Of a stretch of 64,000 bases of DNA, positions 7,551-16,054 are shown one piece after another. Made by a program: the position numbers and the translations under genes. Where the stretch lies: positions 270,862 through 334,861 of the forward strand of contig NZ_JBNYXW010000003.1 in NCBI RefSeq assembly GCF_051380875.1, in the 5' to 3' direction. Source of the DNA: Janthinobacterium sp051380875. GTDB lineage: Bacteria; Pseudomonadota; Gammaproteobacteria; Burkholderiales; Burkholderiaceae_D. Positions within the stretch are counted from its first letter, which is position 1; each line of letters opens with the position of its first letter. The notes under the pieces were generated by a model. It had not been told where the DNA came from, made no database searches, and saw only the letters and a list, made by a program, of their open reading frames with translations.

Positions 7551-9689
7551 ATGGGTGAGACGGAGCGCCGCGATCCATTTGATCCAGAGGTTGACCTGGT
7601 CGTGGGCATGGCCGAGGGTACGACGCTGTTCAGCCACTGCCTGCTCGATTGCCTGCAGCAAATGCCGTCGCCGGGCATCATCATCTTCGTGCATGGCGTC
7701 AATTCCGACGGCGAGTGGTACCGTGCGGCCGAAGAGGGCTTGTGCAAGGGCTTGAATACACGCATGAAGCGCTGCGATGAGCACCTGTGCCATGCCACGC
7801 CGCAGGCCGGGCAATTGACGCCGCTGCGCTACAGGAGCGAATTGAGCGATGATGGCTATGTCGATCCCGATTACGCGGCCAGTACTTTTATCCAGGCGCA
7901 GGCACATTTTTCCCCCGTGATCCAGTTCCGCTGGGGCTACAAGGCCAGCGCCAAGGAACTACAGAAATATGGCGATTCCGTCTACCTGAACGAATTTGAT
8001 TACTGGGGCGGCGGCCCGTTCGCGAATGGCTGCTCTTCGCTGCCGGACCTGTGGGGCGAAGGCTTGTCGGACGCCCTCTTCCTGTTCATCCATATCGAGC
8101 ATCTGAACCCCGTCAACGACCGCATCGTGTATGCCTGTCCGCCGCGGCCCTACTTCGTGCTGGCCGCCTTGCGCCTGGCGCACCTGGTGGCGGCCATCCG
8201 CCAGCAGCAGGCCGATGTGCCCATTACCCTGGTTTGCCACAGCCAGGGCAATATGGTGGGCATGGCGGCGGCGTTTCTTGGCAACAAGATGGCCGATGTG
8301 CAGGATGCGGCGGGAAAAAGTGGCCGCTGCGTGGCTGATACCTATGTCTTGTGCAACCCGCCTTACAGCTTGTTGCGCCGCAATGACACGGAAGGCTGGC
8401 TGCAGGGGCAAGTCAGGGATGTCGATGGCAATGTCGGCCGGCAAAGCGGCAAGGCGCGCCGCAAGACCATGGAGGCGTTCTTCGACATCGTGCGCGGCCA
8501 AGCCAAGGAGCCGCCCCTGTCCGCCGCACTGGCGCGCATGGCCGCCAATGTGCGCCATGATTTCACCCTGGAGAAGGACAAGGCGGCCTATGCCTGCGGA
8601 CCACAGCCATCGACGCGCGGGCGCGTCACCCTGTATTGCAATCCGCACGATCAGGTCATTTCCGCCACGCCCATTCAGGGCATCGGCTGGCTGGGCCTTT
8701 GCGCCGAAGAAATCAAGGCCACGCGCGGCGACGGCGTGTTTACCCAGCGCGTCTTTGCGCAGGGCTATCCGGTTGGCCAGCACGGCGATTATGATTATTG
8801 GAGCAACCATTACCGCCAGCCCAAGCGGGGCAGCCCGGACTTCTGGTTTCCGCATTCGCCGATGTCCAAATACGATCCAGACAAAGGCGTGCGCGCCAGT
8901 ATCAGCGCGGAAGGCAAGGCGGCCACCGTGCGTACTGCCGCCACCACGTCCGCGCTGATGAAGTGGCTGAAGATCCCCATCCACGCCGTGCCGCCCGACG
9001 ATTGGCGTATTCCCGTGACGGCACCTGTCTTGCCGGAAATTTTTACACCGCAAGCTGTGCGCTTTGGCGTGCCCAGCCCGCAGTTCGACCAGGATATCGA
9101 CCCACCCGGCACGCATCGCCATGCGGATAAGGCGCGCAGCGCAGATGATCCTTATGCAAATGCGGAACTGGGCGGCACGCCGGCAGGCAACCGCGATACC
9201 GAAGCGGGGCTGCGCTACGAAGACCATGCGCGCCTGCGCATGAAGGCCCGGCGCGAGAAGCTCTATAGCAATGGTGCCAAGGTGGGGATGGAAGATGACC
9301 TGTCCACCGCCACGCCGGACTACCGGCAATGGCGCAGGCAGGAAATCGAGCGCCAACTGGTGGCGACCTGCGACACACATGCGACCGACCATTCCACCAT
9401 TCTGACGAATCCCAGGCATGCGGAGCAGGCGCTGGCGTATGACGTGGCCATTGGGGTGTGTCATATCGGTGAAGAGGCGATGCAAGAACTGAGGGTGATT
9501 GCGGATTGGCGGTTGTTGAAGGAGTTGGAAAAAAGGGGTAATTCAAACAGAATTTTTTTTGAATATTTCAAGCGTGGTTTGTTTAAAAAGATGCCTTTAT
9601 TGGAGTGGGTTCAAAGTGATGGCAGCACAGGGGGCATGCCTTCTGAAATTGTGGACGAGCGCATGTACAAGCGTCCGGAGACATCTTGA
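7551..9689 (+). CDS. Type VI secretion phospholipase effector, Tle3-like (DUF3274 alpha/beta hydrolase)
   Basis: 712 residues, the usual length of Tle3 lipases. The hydrolase core shows the oxyanion-type motif FVHGVNSDGEWY (about residues 46-57) and the nucleophile elbow CHSQGN, with Ser at about 231. An Asp/His region follows in 'YCNPHDQVISATPI'. The C-terminal third is of the DUF3274 type. Family members hydrolyse phospholipids of rival cells after delivery by a type VI apparatus. No signal peptide is present, as expected. Upstream ATGs at 7503 and 7540 run into stops, so 7551 is the start. The next gene is a Tla3-like adaptor. No VgrG, PAAR or obvious immunity gene is nearby. The last 50 codons are notably AT-rich. 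Family assignment is from memory of motifs. Confidence 0.85.
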   Translation: MGETERRDPFDPEVDLVVGMAEGTTLFSHCLLDCLQQMPSPGIIIFVHGVNSDGEWYRAAEEGLCKGLNTRMKRCDEHLCHATPQAGQLTPLRYRSELSDDGYVDPDYAASTFIQAQAHFSPVIQFRWGYKASAKELQKYGDSVYLNEFDYWGGGPFANGCSSLPDLWGEGLSDALFLFIHIEHLNPVNDRIVYACPPRPYFVLAALRLAHLVAAIRQQQADVPITLVCHSQGNMVGMAAAFLGNKMADVQDAAGKSGRCVADTYVLCNPPYSLLRRNDTEGWLQGQVRDVDGNVGRQSGKARRKTMEAFFDIVRGQAKEPPLSAALARMAANVRHDFTLEKDKAAYACGPQPSTRGRVTLYCNPHDQVISATPIQGIGWLGLCAEEIKATRGDGVFTQRVFAQGYPVGQHGDYDYWSNHYRQPKRGSPDFWFPHSPMSKYDPDKGVRASISAEGKAATVRTAATTSALMKWLKIPIHAVPPDDWRIPVTAPVLPEIFTPQAVRFGVPSPQFDQDIDPPGTHRHADKARSADDPYANAELGGTPAGNRDTEAGLRYEDHARLRMKARREKLYSNGAKVGMEDDLSTATPDYRQWRRQEIERQLVATCDTHATDHSTILTNPRHAEQALAYDVAIGVCHIGEEAMQELRVIADWRLLKELEKRGNSNRIFFEYFKRGLFKKMPLLEWVQSDGSTGGMPSEIVDERMYKRPETS

Positions 9690-9823
9690 TGCGCAATTTG
9701 ATTGCTACCTTTCCGCGCCGGCTGGGCTGGTGCATGTTCGTATTCAGCCTTGCATTTGGCATTGCACTCTGGTCTGTATTGCAGGCCTCGCCACCCGATG
9801 CTCCTCTTGAAGAAGGACTCCTA
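9689..9823 (+). other. Hydrophobic 45-codon open stretch between tle3 and the adaptor
   Basis: From an ATG overlapping the tle3 stop (TGATG), 45 codons with a predicted membrane helix (about residues 15-34) run in frame into the adaptor gene. It is either a true N-terminal extension of the adaptor or a remnant of another small membrane protein gene fused in frame. I cannot decide between these. Confidence 0.4.
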
Positions 9824-11161
9824 ATGAAACGACTATTGTTGATGCCAGCCTTGCTGGCGCTTGCCGTCCTTTTTTTAACGTCGGCCTGCGCCAGCAAGGC
9901 GCCTGTGGCCGCACCGATTGCCGCTGTCGCGGCCGCTGCGTCTACGCAGCCATACATGGCCCAAGTGGTGGGGGTGCAATGGCTCAATCCTCTGCAGCGG
10001 CGCGACTATCCTACCGAATGGCAATTGCTGTGGACACTGGGCTTGGCCAAGCCGAACAAGGACGATAGCAAAGTTAAAGACAATCCTGTGCGCTTTGGAA
10101 AGGTGCAATCGATCGGCATGATTGCTTCGGGTAACAATGGTCGAGAAACATTAGACGGATATCACGAAAAGTACGTGGAGGAACTGATCACGTTGTTTCA
10201 TGACATTTACTTTTCTAACGAAGATTATTTTTACAATGCCCATTCGCTGACCGACAAATCTACGCGACGCGAACTGGCTGGCATCCATGTCGAATATGCC
10301 TTGCCCGCTGGACGCCTCGATCCAGTGGAAGCGGCAGAATATGTGCGCGATGAGATTGTCGATACATTCAGCATTGGCAATCCCCATGCACCCGATTCCT
10401 GGACCACGGCCACGCCGCCCGACGTGCGCGTGACCATGGGCGGCGCCAACGCGGGATTTACGTCACTGGCGGCGGGCCTGGCCTATCTGCAAGCCCATCC
10501 CGACAAGACGGTGTGGGTGATGAACTGGGATGCGCCCAGCTATCCGCCCAAGGATGAGCAGATCAATGAAAACATGGTCTTGCTGGTGCTGGCCGGCCCC
10601 GGCTACAAAACGCAGCGCGCACCGCTGGCGTGGCTGGGCTTTCCTGCCACGCGCAGTGTCGCCGATTTCAAGGCTGAAAAGGGGCAATCTCCGCGCGCCG
10701 TGCAGGCGTGGAGCAGCGCGATTGAAGATGCCGCGAAGAATGCACAGCTTTCCGACAGCGCCATCGGCTATGTCATCCACGATGCTGGCACCACCTTTCC
10801 GGCGTCGTCCGAACGCATCGGCCCTCTGGCGCAAAGCCTGACGCAGCAATTGCCCGACTTTGATTTCAATCAACAGACCTTTAACATGCCGGCCTTGCTG
10901 GGCGAAACGGGCGCCGGCACGGCGCTGACGAATGTGGCGCTGGCCATCGCGCATGCACACCACGTGGGCCGGCCCGTGCTGGTGGCGGGCACCAGCGATG
11001 CGGCGCAAGTCACGGCCCTGGTGGTGGCGCCGCCAGCCGTGGTGCGGCCCGTCGATCACGACAAGCCCTGGTTTCGCGCACGCGGCGGCAACACCGTCTT
11101 CCTGCCCTGGTGGGGCTTGCGCTTCGATGCGCGGCCCGGTTCGCAAGGTTATTCGCGCTGA
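9824..11161 (+). CDS. Tla3-like type VI lipase adaptor (DUF2875 family) lipoprotein
   Basis: 445 residues from the ATG at 9824, which follows AAGGA at a good distance. The N-terminus is a lipoprotein signal ending in LTSAC. The body begins with VVGVQWLNPLQRRDYPTEWQ and contains 'GIHVEYALP', 'DEQINENMVLLVLAGP' and 'GETGAGTALTNVALAIAHAH'. I recognise this pattern from proteins annotated as DUF2875/Tla3, which escort Tle3 lipases. An in-frame ATG at 9689 overlaps the tle3 stop. It would add 45 residues with one more hydrophobic helix and would make two membrane anchors in a row, so I prefer 9824. The stop lies inside the last 13 bp of ccoS on the other strand. The DUF number is from memory. Confidence 0.75.
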   Translation: MKRLLLMPALLALAVLFLTSACASKAPVAAPIAAVAAAASTQPYMAQVVGVQWLNPLQRRDYPTEWQLLWTLGLAKPNKDDSKVKDNPVRFGKVQSIGMIASGNNGRETLDGYHEKYVEELITLFHDIYFSNEDYFYNAHSLTDKSTRRELAGIHVEYALPAGRLDPVEAAEYVRDEIVDTFSIGNPHAPDSWTTATPPDVRVTMGGANAGFTSLAAGLAYLQAHPDKTVWVMNWDAPSYPPKDEQINENMVLLVLAGPGYKTQRAPLAWLGFPATRSVADFKAEKGQSPRAVQAWSSAIEDAAKNAQLSDSAIGYVIHDAGTTFPASSERIGPLAQSLTQQLPDFDFNQQTFNMPALLGETGAGTALTNVALAIAHAHHVGRPVLVAGTSDAAQVTALVVAPPAVVRPVDHDKPWFRARGGNTVFLPWWGLRFDARPGSQGYSR

Positions 11162-11325
11162 GGCGCCGGTGGTACCGCTGGTGGCGTATCGTCATCCTGC
11201 AAGACGCGCAGGCCGGGTCCCACCAGGTCGTCGAACTGGCCGCCATCCGAAGCCGTGAAGAAGACCCACAGGGCGATGAAGACGACCACGATGCTGAGGG
11301 GGATGAGGAGGTAGAGGGCTTCCAT
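11149..11325 (-). CDS. ccoS: cbb3-type oxidase assembly protein CcoS
   Basis: 58 residues: one hydrophobic helix (about 4-26) starting MEALYLLIPLSIVVVF, then the family pattern of a W-x-FF-x4-GQFDDL segment and a Pro-rich tail. CcoS is needed to load haem b and CuB into cbb3 oxidase. The start ATG at 11325 lies 3 bp after the ccoI stop codon. Its last 13 bp overlap the end of the adaptor gene on the opposite strand, so the type VI module abuts it exactly. Confidence 0.92.
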   Translation of the reverse strand: MEALYLLIPLSIVVVFIALWVFFTASDGGQFDDLVGPGLRVLQDDDTPPAVPPAPQRE

Positions 11326-11328
11326 GCT

Positions 11329-13785
11329 TCAACTTTTCCGCAGGCGCAGGGCGTTGGCGATGACGACGGCCGAGCTGGCGGCCATGCCGACGCCGGACAG
11401 CCACGGGTTCAGGAAACCCAGCGCGGCGGCCGGGATGGCGGTGACGTTGTACAAGGTGGCCCAGCCCAGGTTTTCGTGGATGATGCGCATGCTGCGGGCG
11501 GCCGTTTGCGCCGTGTCGAGCACCGAGCGCAGCTGGTTTGAGAGCAGGACGGTATCGGCATGCGCCTGCGCCAGCGCGGCGCCGGAACCCATGGCGAACG
11601 AAACGTCGGCTGCGCTCAGCACGGCGGCGTCGTTGATGCCGTCGCCCACCATTACCACCACGGCGCCAGTCGCCTGCAATTGCTGCACGAAATCGAGCTT
11701 TTCATCGGGCAGGCACTCGCCGCAGGCCGTGACGATGCCCAGTTGCGCCGCCACGGCCTGCGTCAGCGCTTCCTGGTCGCCGCTCAGCAGCACAACCTGC
11801 TTGCCGCGCGAGTGGAAATAGTCGACTACTTCGCGCGCTTCCGGGCGCAGCGCATCGCTGAGTAAAAAGCGCGTCAGCCACTGCCCCTGCATGCCGAGGT
11901 ACAGCGGCGTCATGCCCTGCACGCCGACGGCCGTGTCGCCCAGCGGCGGCCCGGCGATGGCGGCAACAAAGGCTGCATTGCCCAGGCGGTAGCGCACGCC
12001 GCTGATCACGCCTTCGAGGCCCTGCCCCTGCACTTCCTGCAAGTGCTGCGCATGCGCGCGCGGTTGCTCGCTCGGCGTGCCTGCGCTCGGCGTGCCTGCG
12101 CACGCCGCATCGAGGATCGCTTGCGCCAGCGGATGGGCGCTGCCCGCTTCCAGCGCCGCCGCCACTTGCAAACAAGCATCTTCCGTCATGCTGCCCAGTC
12201 CTTCGATTTGCTGCAGTACGGGCCGGCCCAGCGTCAGGGTGCCCGTCTTGTCGAAGACGATGTGGGTGGCGCGGTGCAGGGTCTCCAGTACGTGCGGCTG
12301 GACGATCAGCACGCCGCGCCGCAGCAGGCTGTCGGTGGCGGCCGCCAGTGCCGACGGCGTGGCCAGCGACAGCGCGCACGGGCACGAGACGACCAGCACG
12401 GCAATGGCCACGGGCCAGGCTTGCGCTGGATCATGCCAGCTCCAGAAAGCGAACACGGCGGCGGCAAACAGCAGCAGGCCCAGCACGAACCAGGCAGCCA
12501 CCTTGTCCGCCCACTGGGCGATCTGCGGCTTGCCGCTGCCGGCCCGTTCGATGAGTTTCAGCAAATCGGAGAGGGTGCTGTCGCACGCCGGTTTCAATAC
12601 GCGCAAGATGAGTGCTGCGCTGGCGTTGATCGCCCCGCCCGGCACCCGTTCGCCGGTTTTCCTGCGCTGCGCCGCGCTCTCGCCCGTCAGCAAGGACAGG
12701 TCGAGCGCGCTGTTGCCATCGACGATGACGCTGTCGGCGGCAATCGCTTCGCCCGGTTTCACTAAAATGATGTCGCCCACGGCAAGGCTGCCGGCCGGCA
12801 CCAGGGTGGTGGCGCGGCTGTCGGGAAAGCCGGCCATCAGCGAAGCCGAGGCGGGCAAGGCGTGCTGCAGCCGTTCCAGCGCGGAAGCGGCCTTGCGGCG
12901 CGCCTGCAGCTCGAAATAGCGGCTGCACAGCAAAAGGAAGATGAACATCGTGGCCGAGTCGTAATACACCTCGCCGCGGCCCGTGAAGGTGGCCACCACG
13001 CTGCCGAAAAACGCCGCCAGGATGCCCAGCGCCACGGGCACGTCCATGCCCAGGGTGCGCGCACGCAGGCTGGCCCAGGCACCCTGGAAAAACGGCATGG
13101 CCGAATAGCAGATCGCCGGTAACGTCAATAGCAGGCTGGCCCAGCGCATCAGGCTGGCCATGTTGTCGTCCAGCGTGCCATCCTCGGCCAAATAGGCGGG
13201 CGCCACGTACATCATCACCTGCATCATCGACAGGCCGGCGACGAACAGCTGGCGGCCCAGGGTCTTGCTGGCTTGTTGCAGGCGTTCGCCATGGCGCACG
13301 GCGTCGTACGGATAGGCCGTGTAGCCCACCTGGCGCACGGCTTGCAGGATATCGCCCGGTTCGCACTGGGCGCGGCTCCAGCGTACGTACAGGCGCTCGG
13401 TGGCAACGTTCAGGCTGGCCGCCTGCACGCCGGGCAAACGCGTTAGCTGGCGCTCGATCAGCCAGACACAGGCGGCGCAGCGGATGCCCTCGACCGACAG
13501 GGTTGCCTCGCAACTGCTGGCGTCGCGCGCGAATTGCGCATCGTCATTGCTGTACAGGCGCAATTCGGGTGGCAGCATGGTGGCATCAAACGCGTTGACG
13601 GCGTATTCGTCGCGCTCGCGGTAGTACGCGCTCTGGCCGATGTCGACGATGGTTTGCGCTACCGCCTCGCAGCCGGGGCAGCACATGGCGCGCGGCGCGT
13701 CGTCGATGCTGACGTTCCAGTTGGAGCCGCTGGGCACGGGCAAGCCGCAGTGGAAGCAGGCTGAGAGTTTTAAAACAGCATTCAT
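11329..13785 (-). CDS. ccoI: Copper-translocating P1B-type ATPase CcoI (FixI)
   Basis: 818 residues from the ATG at 13785; a longer open frame upstream to 13878 is not homologous-looking. Order: Cys-rich N-terminus (CFHCG and CCPGC), heavy-metal-binding domain with GIRCAACVW (about residues 80-90), membrane helices, actuator domain with LTGES, the ion-channel CPC motif (SCPCALS), the phosphorylation motif DKTGTLT, and GDGINDAA near the end. CcoI exports copper to the periplasm for the CuB site of cbb3 oxidase. The nucleotide-binding domain carries a 15-bp tandem duplication (12071-12100) that repeats AGTPS. It lies 10 bp after the TauE-like gene. Confidence 0.95.
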   Translation of the reverse strand: MNAVLKLSACFHCGLPVPSGSNWNVSIDDAPRAMCCPGCEAVAQTIVDIGQSAYYRERDEYAVNAFDATMLPPELRLYSNDDAQFARDASSCEATLSVEGIRCAACVWLIERQLTRLPGVQAASLNVATERLYVRWSRAQCEPGDILQAVRQVGYTAYPYDAVRHGERLQQASKTLGRQLFVAGLSMMQVMMYVAPAYLAEDGTLDDNMASLMRWASLLLTLPAICYSAMPFFQGAWASLRARTLGMDVPVALGILAAFFGSVVATFTGRGEVYYDSATMFIFLLLCSRYFELQARRKAASALERLQHALPASASLMAGFPDSRATTLVPAGSLAVGDIILVKPGEAIAADSVIVDGNSALDLSLLTGESAAQRRKTGERVPGGAINASAALILRVLKPACDSTLSDLLKLIERAGSGKPQIAQWADKVAAWFVLGLLLFAAAVFAFWSWHDPAQAWPVAIAVLVVSCPCALSLATPSALAAATDSLLRRGVLIVQPHVLETLHRATHIVFDKTGTLTLGRPVLQQIEGLGSMTEDACLQVAAALEAGSAHPLAQAILDAACAGTPSAGTPSEQPRAHAQHLQEVQGQGLEGVISGVRYRLGNAAFVAAIAGPPLGDTAVGVQGMTPLYLGMQGQWLTRFLLSDALRPEAREVVDYFHSRGKQVVLLSGDQEALTQAVAAQLGIVTACGECLPDEKLDFVQQLQATGAVVVMVGDGINDAAVLSAADVSFAMGSGAALAQAHADTVLLSNQLRSVLDTAQTAARSMRIIHENLGWATLYNVTAIPAAALGFLNPWLSGVGMAASSAVVIANALRLRKS

Positions 13786-13795
13786 GCGATTCTTT

Positions 13796-14572
13796 TCATG
13801 GATGGCCCGTGACGCACAGGGCGTCGAGCCAGCCCAGCGACACGCCATTGACGGCGCGCAGCAGGCCCAGCAAGCCAAAGCCCAGCACCAGCACGCCGCT
13901 GGCGATGCGCACGGGACGGCGCTGCAGCTGCGCGCGCAAACGCGTGCCCAGCAGTCCCATGCCGAACAGCATGGGCAGGGTGCCCAGGCCGAAGGCGGCC
14001 ATGGCGGCTGCGCCGTTCAGTGCCGAGCCTTGCAGCATGGCCGTTAGCAGGGCGCTGTAGACCATGCCGCACGGCACCCAGCCCCACAGGCCGCCCACGG
14101 CCAGCGCTTTCAAGGCGGTATCCATCGGCATCAGCGGTTTCAACAGGGGACGCACGCGGCGCCAGACGATATTGCCGGCCGCTTCCAGGTGGGCCAGGCC
14201 GCGCCAGGCATCCATCAAATACAGGCCCAGGGCGACCAGCATCAGGTTCGCCAGCCAGTAGCCGGCCATTTGCAGCGTAGCAATTTTGAGCATGCCGGCG
14301 CCGGCAATACCACCGGCCACCGCGCCTGCCAGCATGTAGCTGGCGATGCGCCCGCCGTTGTACGCGAGCACGCGCAGCACGTTTGTTTGCAGCGTTGCCT
14401 GCAGCGCGGGGCGCGCCAAGGCGATGGCGATCACCGCGCGACCGGGGAACGGTGCCGGCGTGGCGCTGCCACTGAGCGACAGCGCACTGACGATGCCGCC
14501 GCACATGCCGATGCAGTGCACGCTGCCGGCCAGGCCGACCATGAACAACGGCAAGAGGCTCAGGGCGCTCAT
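13796..14572 (-). CDS. TauE/SafE or DsbD-type membrane protein in the cbb3 assembly operon
   Basis: 258 residues with about six to seven transmembrane helices. The N-terminus carries the family signature HCIGMCGG, whose two cysteines sit in the first helix, as in cytochrome-c-biogenesis/urease-accessory-type transmembrane proteins (Pfam DsbD_2 as I remember it). Homologues are regularly found next to ccoI/ccoS, and a role in copper or thiol handling for cbb3 assembly is assumed but not proven. Gaps of 9 bp to hemN and 10 bp to ccoI indicate one transcript. Confidence 0.8.
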   Translation of the reverse strand: MSALSLLPLFMVGLAGSVHCIGMCGGIVSALSLSGSATPAPFPGRAVIAIALARPALQATLQTNVLRVLAYNGGRIASYMLAGAVAGGIAGAGMLKIATLQMAGYWLANLMLVALGLYLMDAWRGLAHLEAAGNIVWRRVRPLLKPLMPMDTALKALAVGGLWGWVPCGMVYSALLTAMLQGSALNGAAAMAAFGLGTLPMLFGMGLLGTRLRAQLQRRPVRIASGVLVLGFGLLGLLRAVNGVSLGWLDALCVTGHP

Positions 14573-14581
14573 CGCGTGGCC

Positions 14582-16030
14582 TTACACCGTTTTCGAGTAG
14601 CGCAGCGGCTGCACAGCATCTGGCGCGGCATTGGCGCGCGCCAGGGTCAGGTAGCGGTCGAAGACCATGCAGATATTGCGGATCAGCAAGCGCCCTTTCG
14701 GCGTCACCGTCAGCCAGTCTTCCTCGATGACCAGCAAGCCGTCGCGCGCCAGTTCGCGTAGCTTGTCCAGTTCGCTGGCGAAATAGCTGCGGAAGGTCAC
14801 GGGATGGGCCTGCTCGATGCTGGCGATCGACAATTCGAAATTGCACATCAGCATCTGGATGATGATACGGCGCAATAAATCATCCGTGTCGAGCTTGATG
14901 CCGCGCGCGATCGGCAGCACGCCTTCGTCGAGCTTTTCATAGTAGGCGTCCAGCGTTTTCTCGTTCTGGCTATACACGGCGCCCACCGAGCTGATGGCCG
15001 ACACGCCGCAGGCGATCAGGTCCGCTTCGGCGCGCGTGGAATAGCCCTGGAAGTTGCGGTGCAAGCGGCCCTGGCGCTGCGCCACGGCCAGGTCGTCCGT
15101 TGGCTTGGCGAAATGGTCCATGCCGATATACACATAGCCGGCGGCCGTCAGGCGCGCGATGCACAGGCCCAGCATGGCCAGCTTGGTGGCGCTGTCGGGC
15201 ATGTCGGCGTCGAGGATGCGGCGCTGCGGCTTGAACAGGTGCGGCATGTGCGCGTAGTGGTACAGGGCGATGCGGTCGGGGCTGGCGGAGATGACCTTGC
15301 GCAAGGTTTCCGTCATCGTCGCCAGGTTTTGCTTGGGCAAACCGTAGATCAGGTCGATACTGATCGAGCGAAAACCGGCGTCGCGCGCCGCCTGCATGAT
15401 GGCCACCGTTTCCGCTTCCGGCTGGATGCGGTTGACGGCTTTTTGCACGTCGGCATCGAAATCCTGCACGCCCAGGCTGATGCGGTTGAAGCCTTGCGCG
15501 CGCAGCGAAAAGACGCGCTCGCGCGACACCGTGCGCGGGTCGATTTCGATCGAATATTCGCCATCTTCATCGGAGGCGAACTCGAAATGCTGGCGCAGAT
15601 GCGCCATCAGGTCGTCCATCTGCTTTTCGCTCAGGTAAGTGGGCGTGCCGCCGCCGAAGTGCAGCTGCTCGATCTGGTTCATGCCGGCAAACAGCTTGCC
15701 CTGCATGGCGATTTCCTGCTTCAGATAGCTCAGATAAGTAACGGCCTTGCTGCGGTCTTTGGTGATGATCTTGTTGCAGGCGCAGTAGTAGCACAGGGTG
15801 TCGCAGAACGGCACGTGCACATACAGCGACAGGGGGCGGCGGCCGCCACGCAGGCGCAGCGCAGCCAGGGCCTCAAGAAAATTGCCGTAGCCAAAGTCGG
15901 CATGAAAACGGTCGGCGGTAGGGTAGGACGTGTAGCGTGGGCCGGACTGGCTCATCTTGCCGATGATGACCGGGTCGAATTCGACGACGGCGTCCAGTTC
16001 GGTGGAAGCACTGCTGAGTAGTGTAGGCAT
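14582..16030 (-). CDS. hemN: Oxygen-independent coproporphyrinogen III dehydrogenase
   Basis: 482 residues. The radical SAM motif is in PFCDTLCYYCACNK (about residues 72-84), with the extra cysteine typical of HemN. 'GPRYTSYPTADRF' near residue 31 and GGGTPTYL follow. The enzyme decarboxylates coproporphyrinogen III to protoporphyrinogen IX in haem synthesis without using oxygen. It is placed between a chemoreceptor gene (24 bp upstream) and cbb3 assembly genes. This fits haem supply at low oxygen under Fnr control from the promoter near 17.8 kb. Confidence 0.95.
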   Translation of the reverse strand: MPTLLSSASTELDAVVEFDPVIIGKMSQSGPRYTSYPTADRFHADFGYGNFLEALAALRLRGGRRPLSLYVHVPFCDTLCYYCACNKIITKDRSKAVTYLSYLKQEIAMQGKLFAGMNQIEQLHFGGGTPTYLSEKQMDDLMAHLRQHFEFASDEDGEYSIEIDPRTVSRERVFSLRAQGFNRISLGVQDFDADVQKAVNRIQPEAETVAIMQAARDAGFRSISIDLIYGLPKQNLATMTETLRKVISASPDRIALYHYAHMPHLFKPQRRILDADMPDSATKLAMLGLCIARLTAAGYVYIGMDHFAKPTDDLAVAQRQGRLHRNFQGYSTRAEADLIACGVSAISSVGAVYSQNEKTLDAYYEKLDEGVLPIARGIKLDTDDLLRRIIIQMLMCNFELSIASIEQAHPVTFRSYFASELDKLRELARDGLLVIEEDWLTVTPKGRLLIRNICMVFDRYLTLARANAAPDAVQPLRYSKTV

Positions 16031-16054
16031 GGTATGGGGGCAGTCTTGAAAGGT

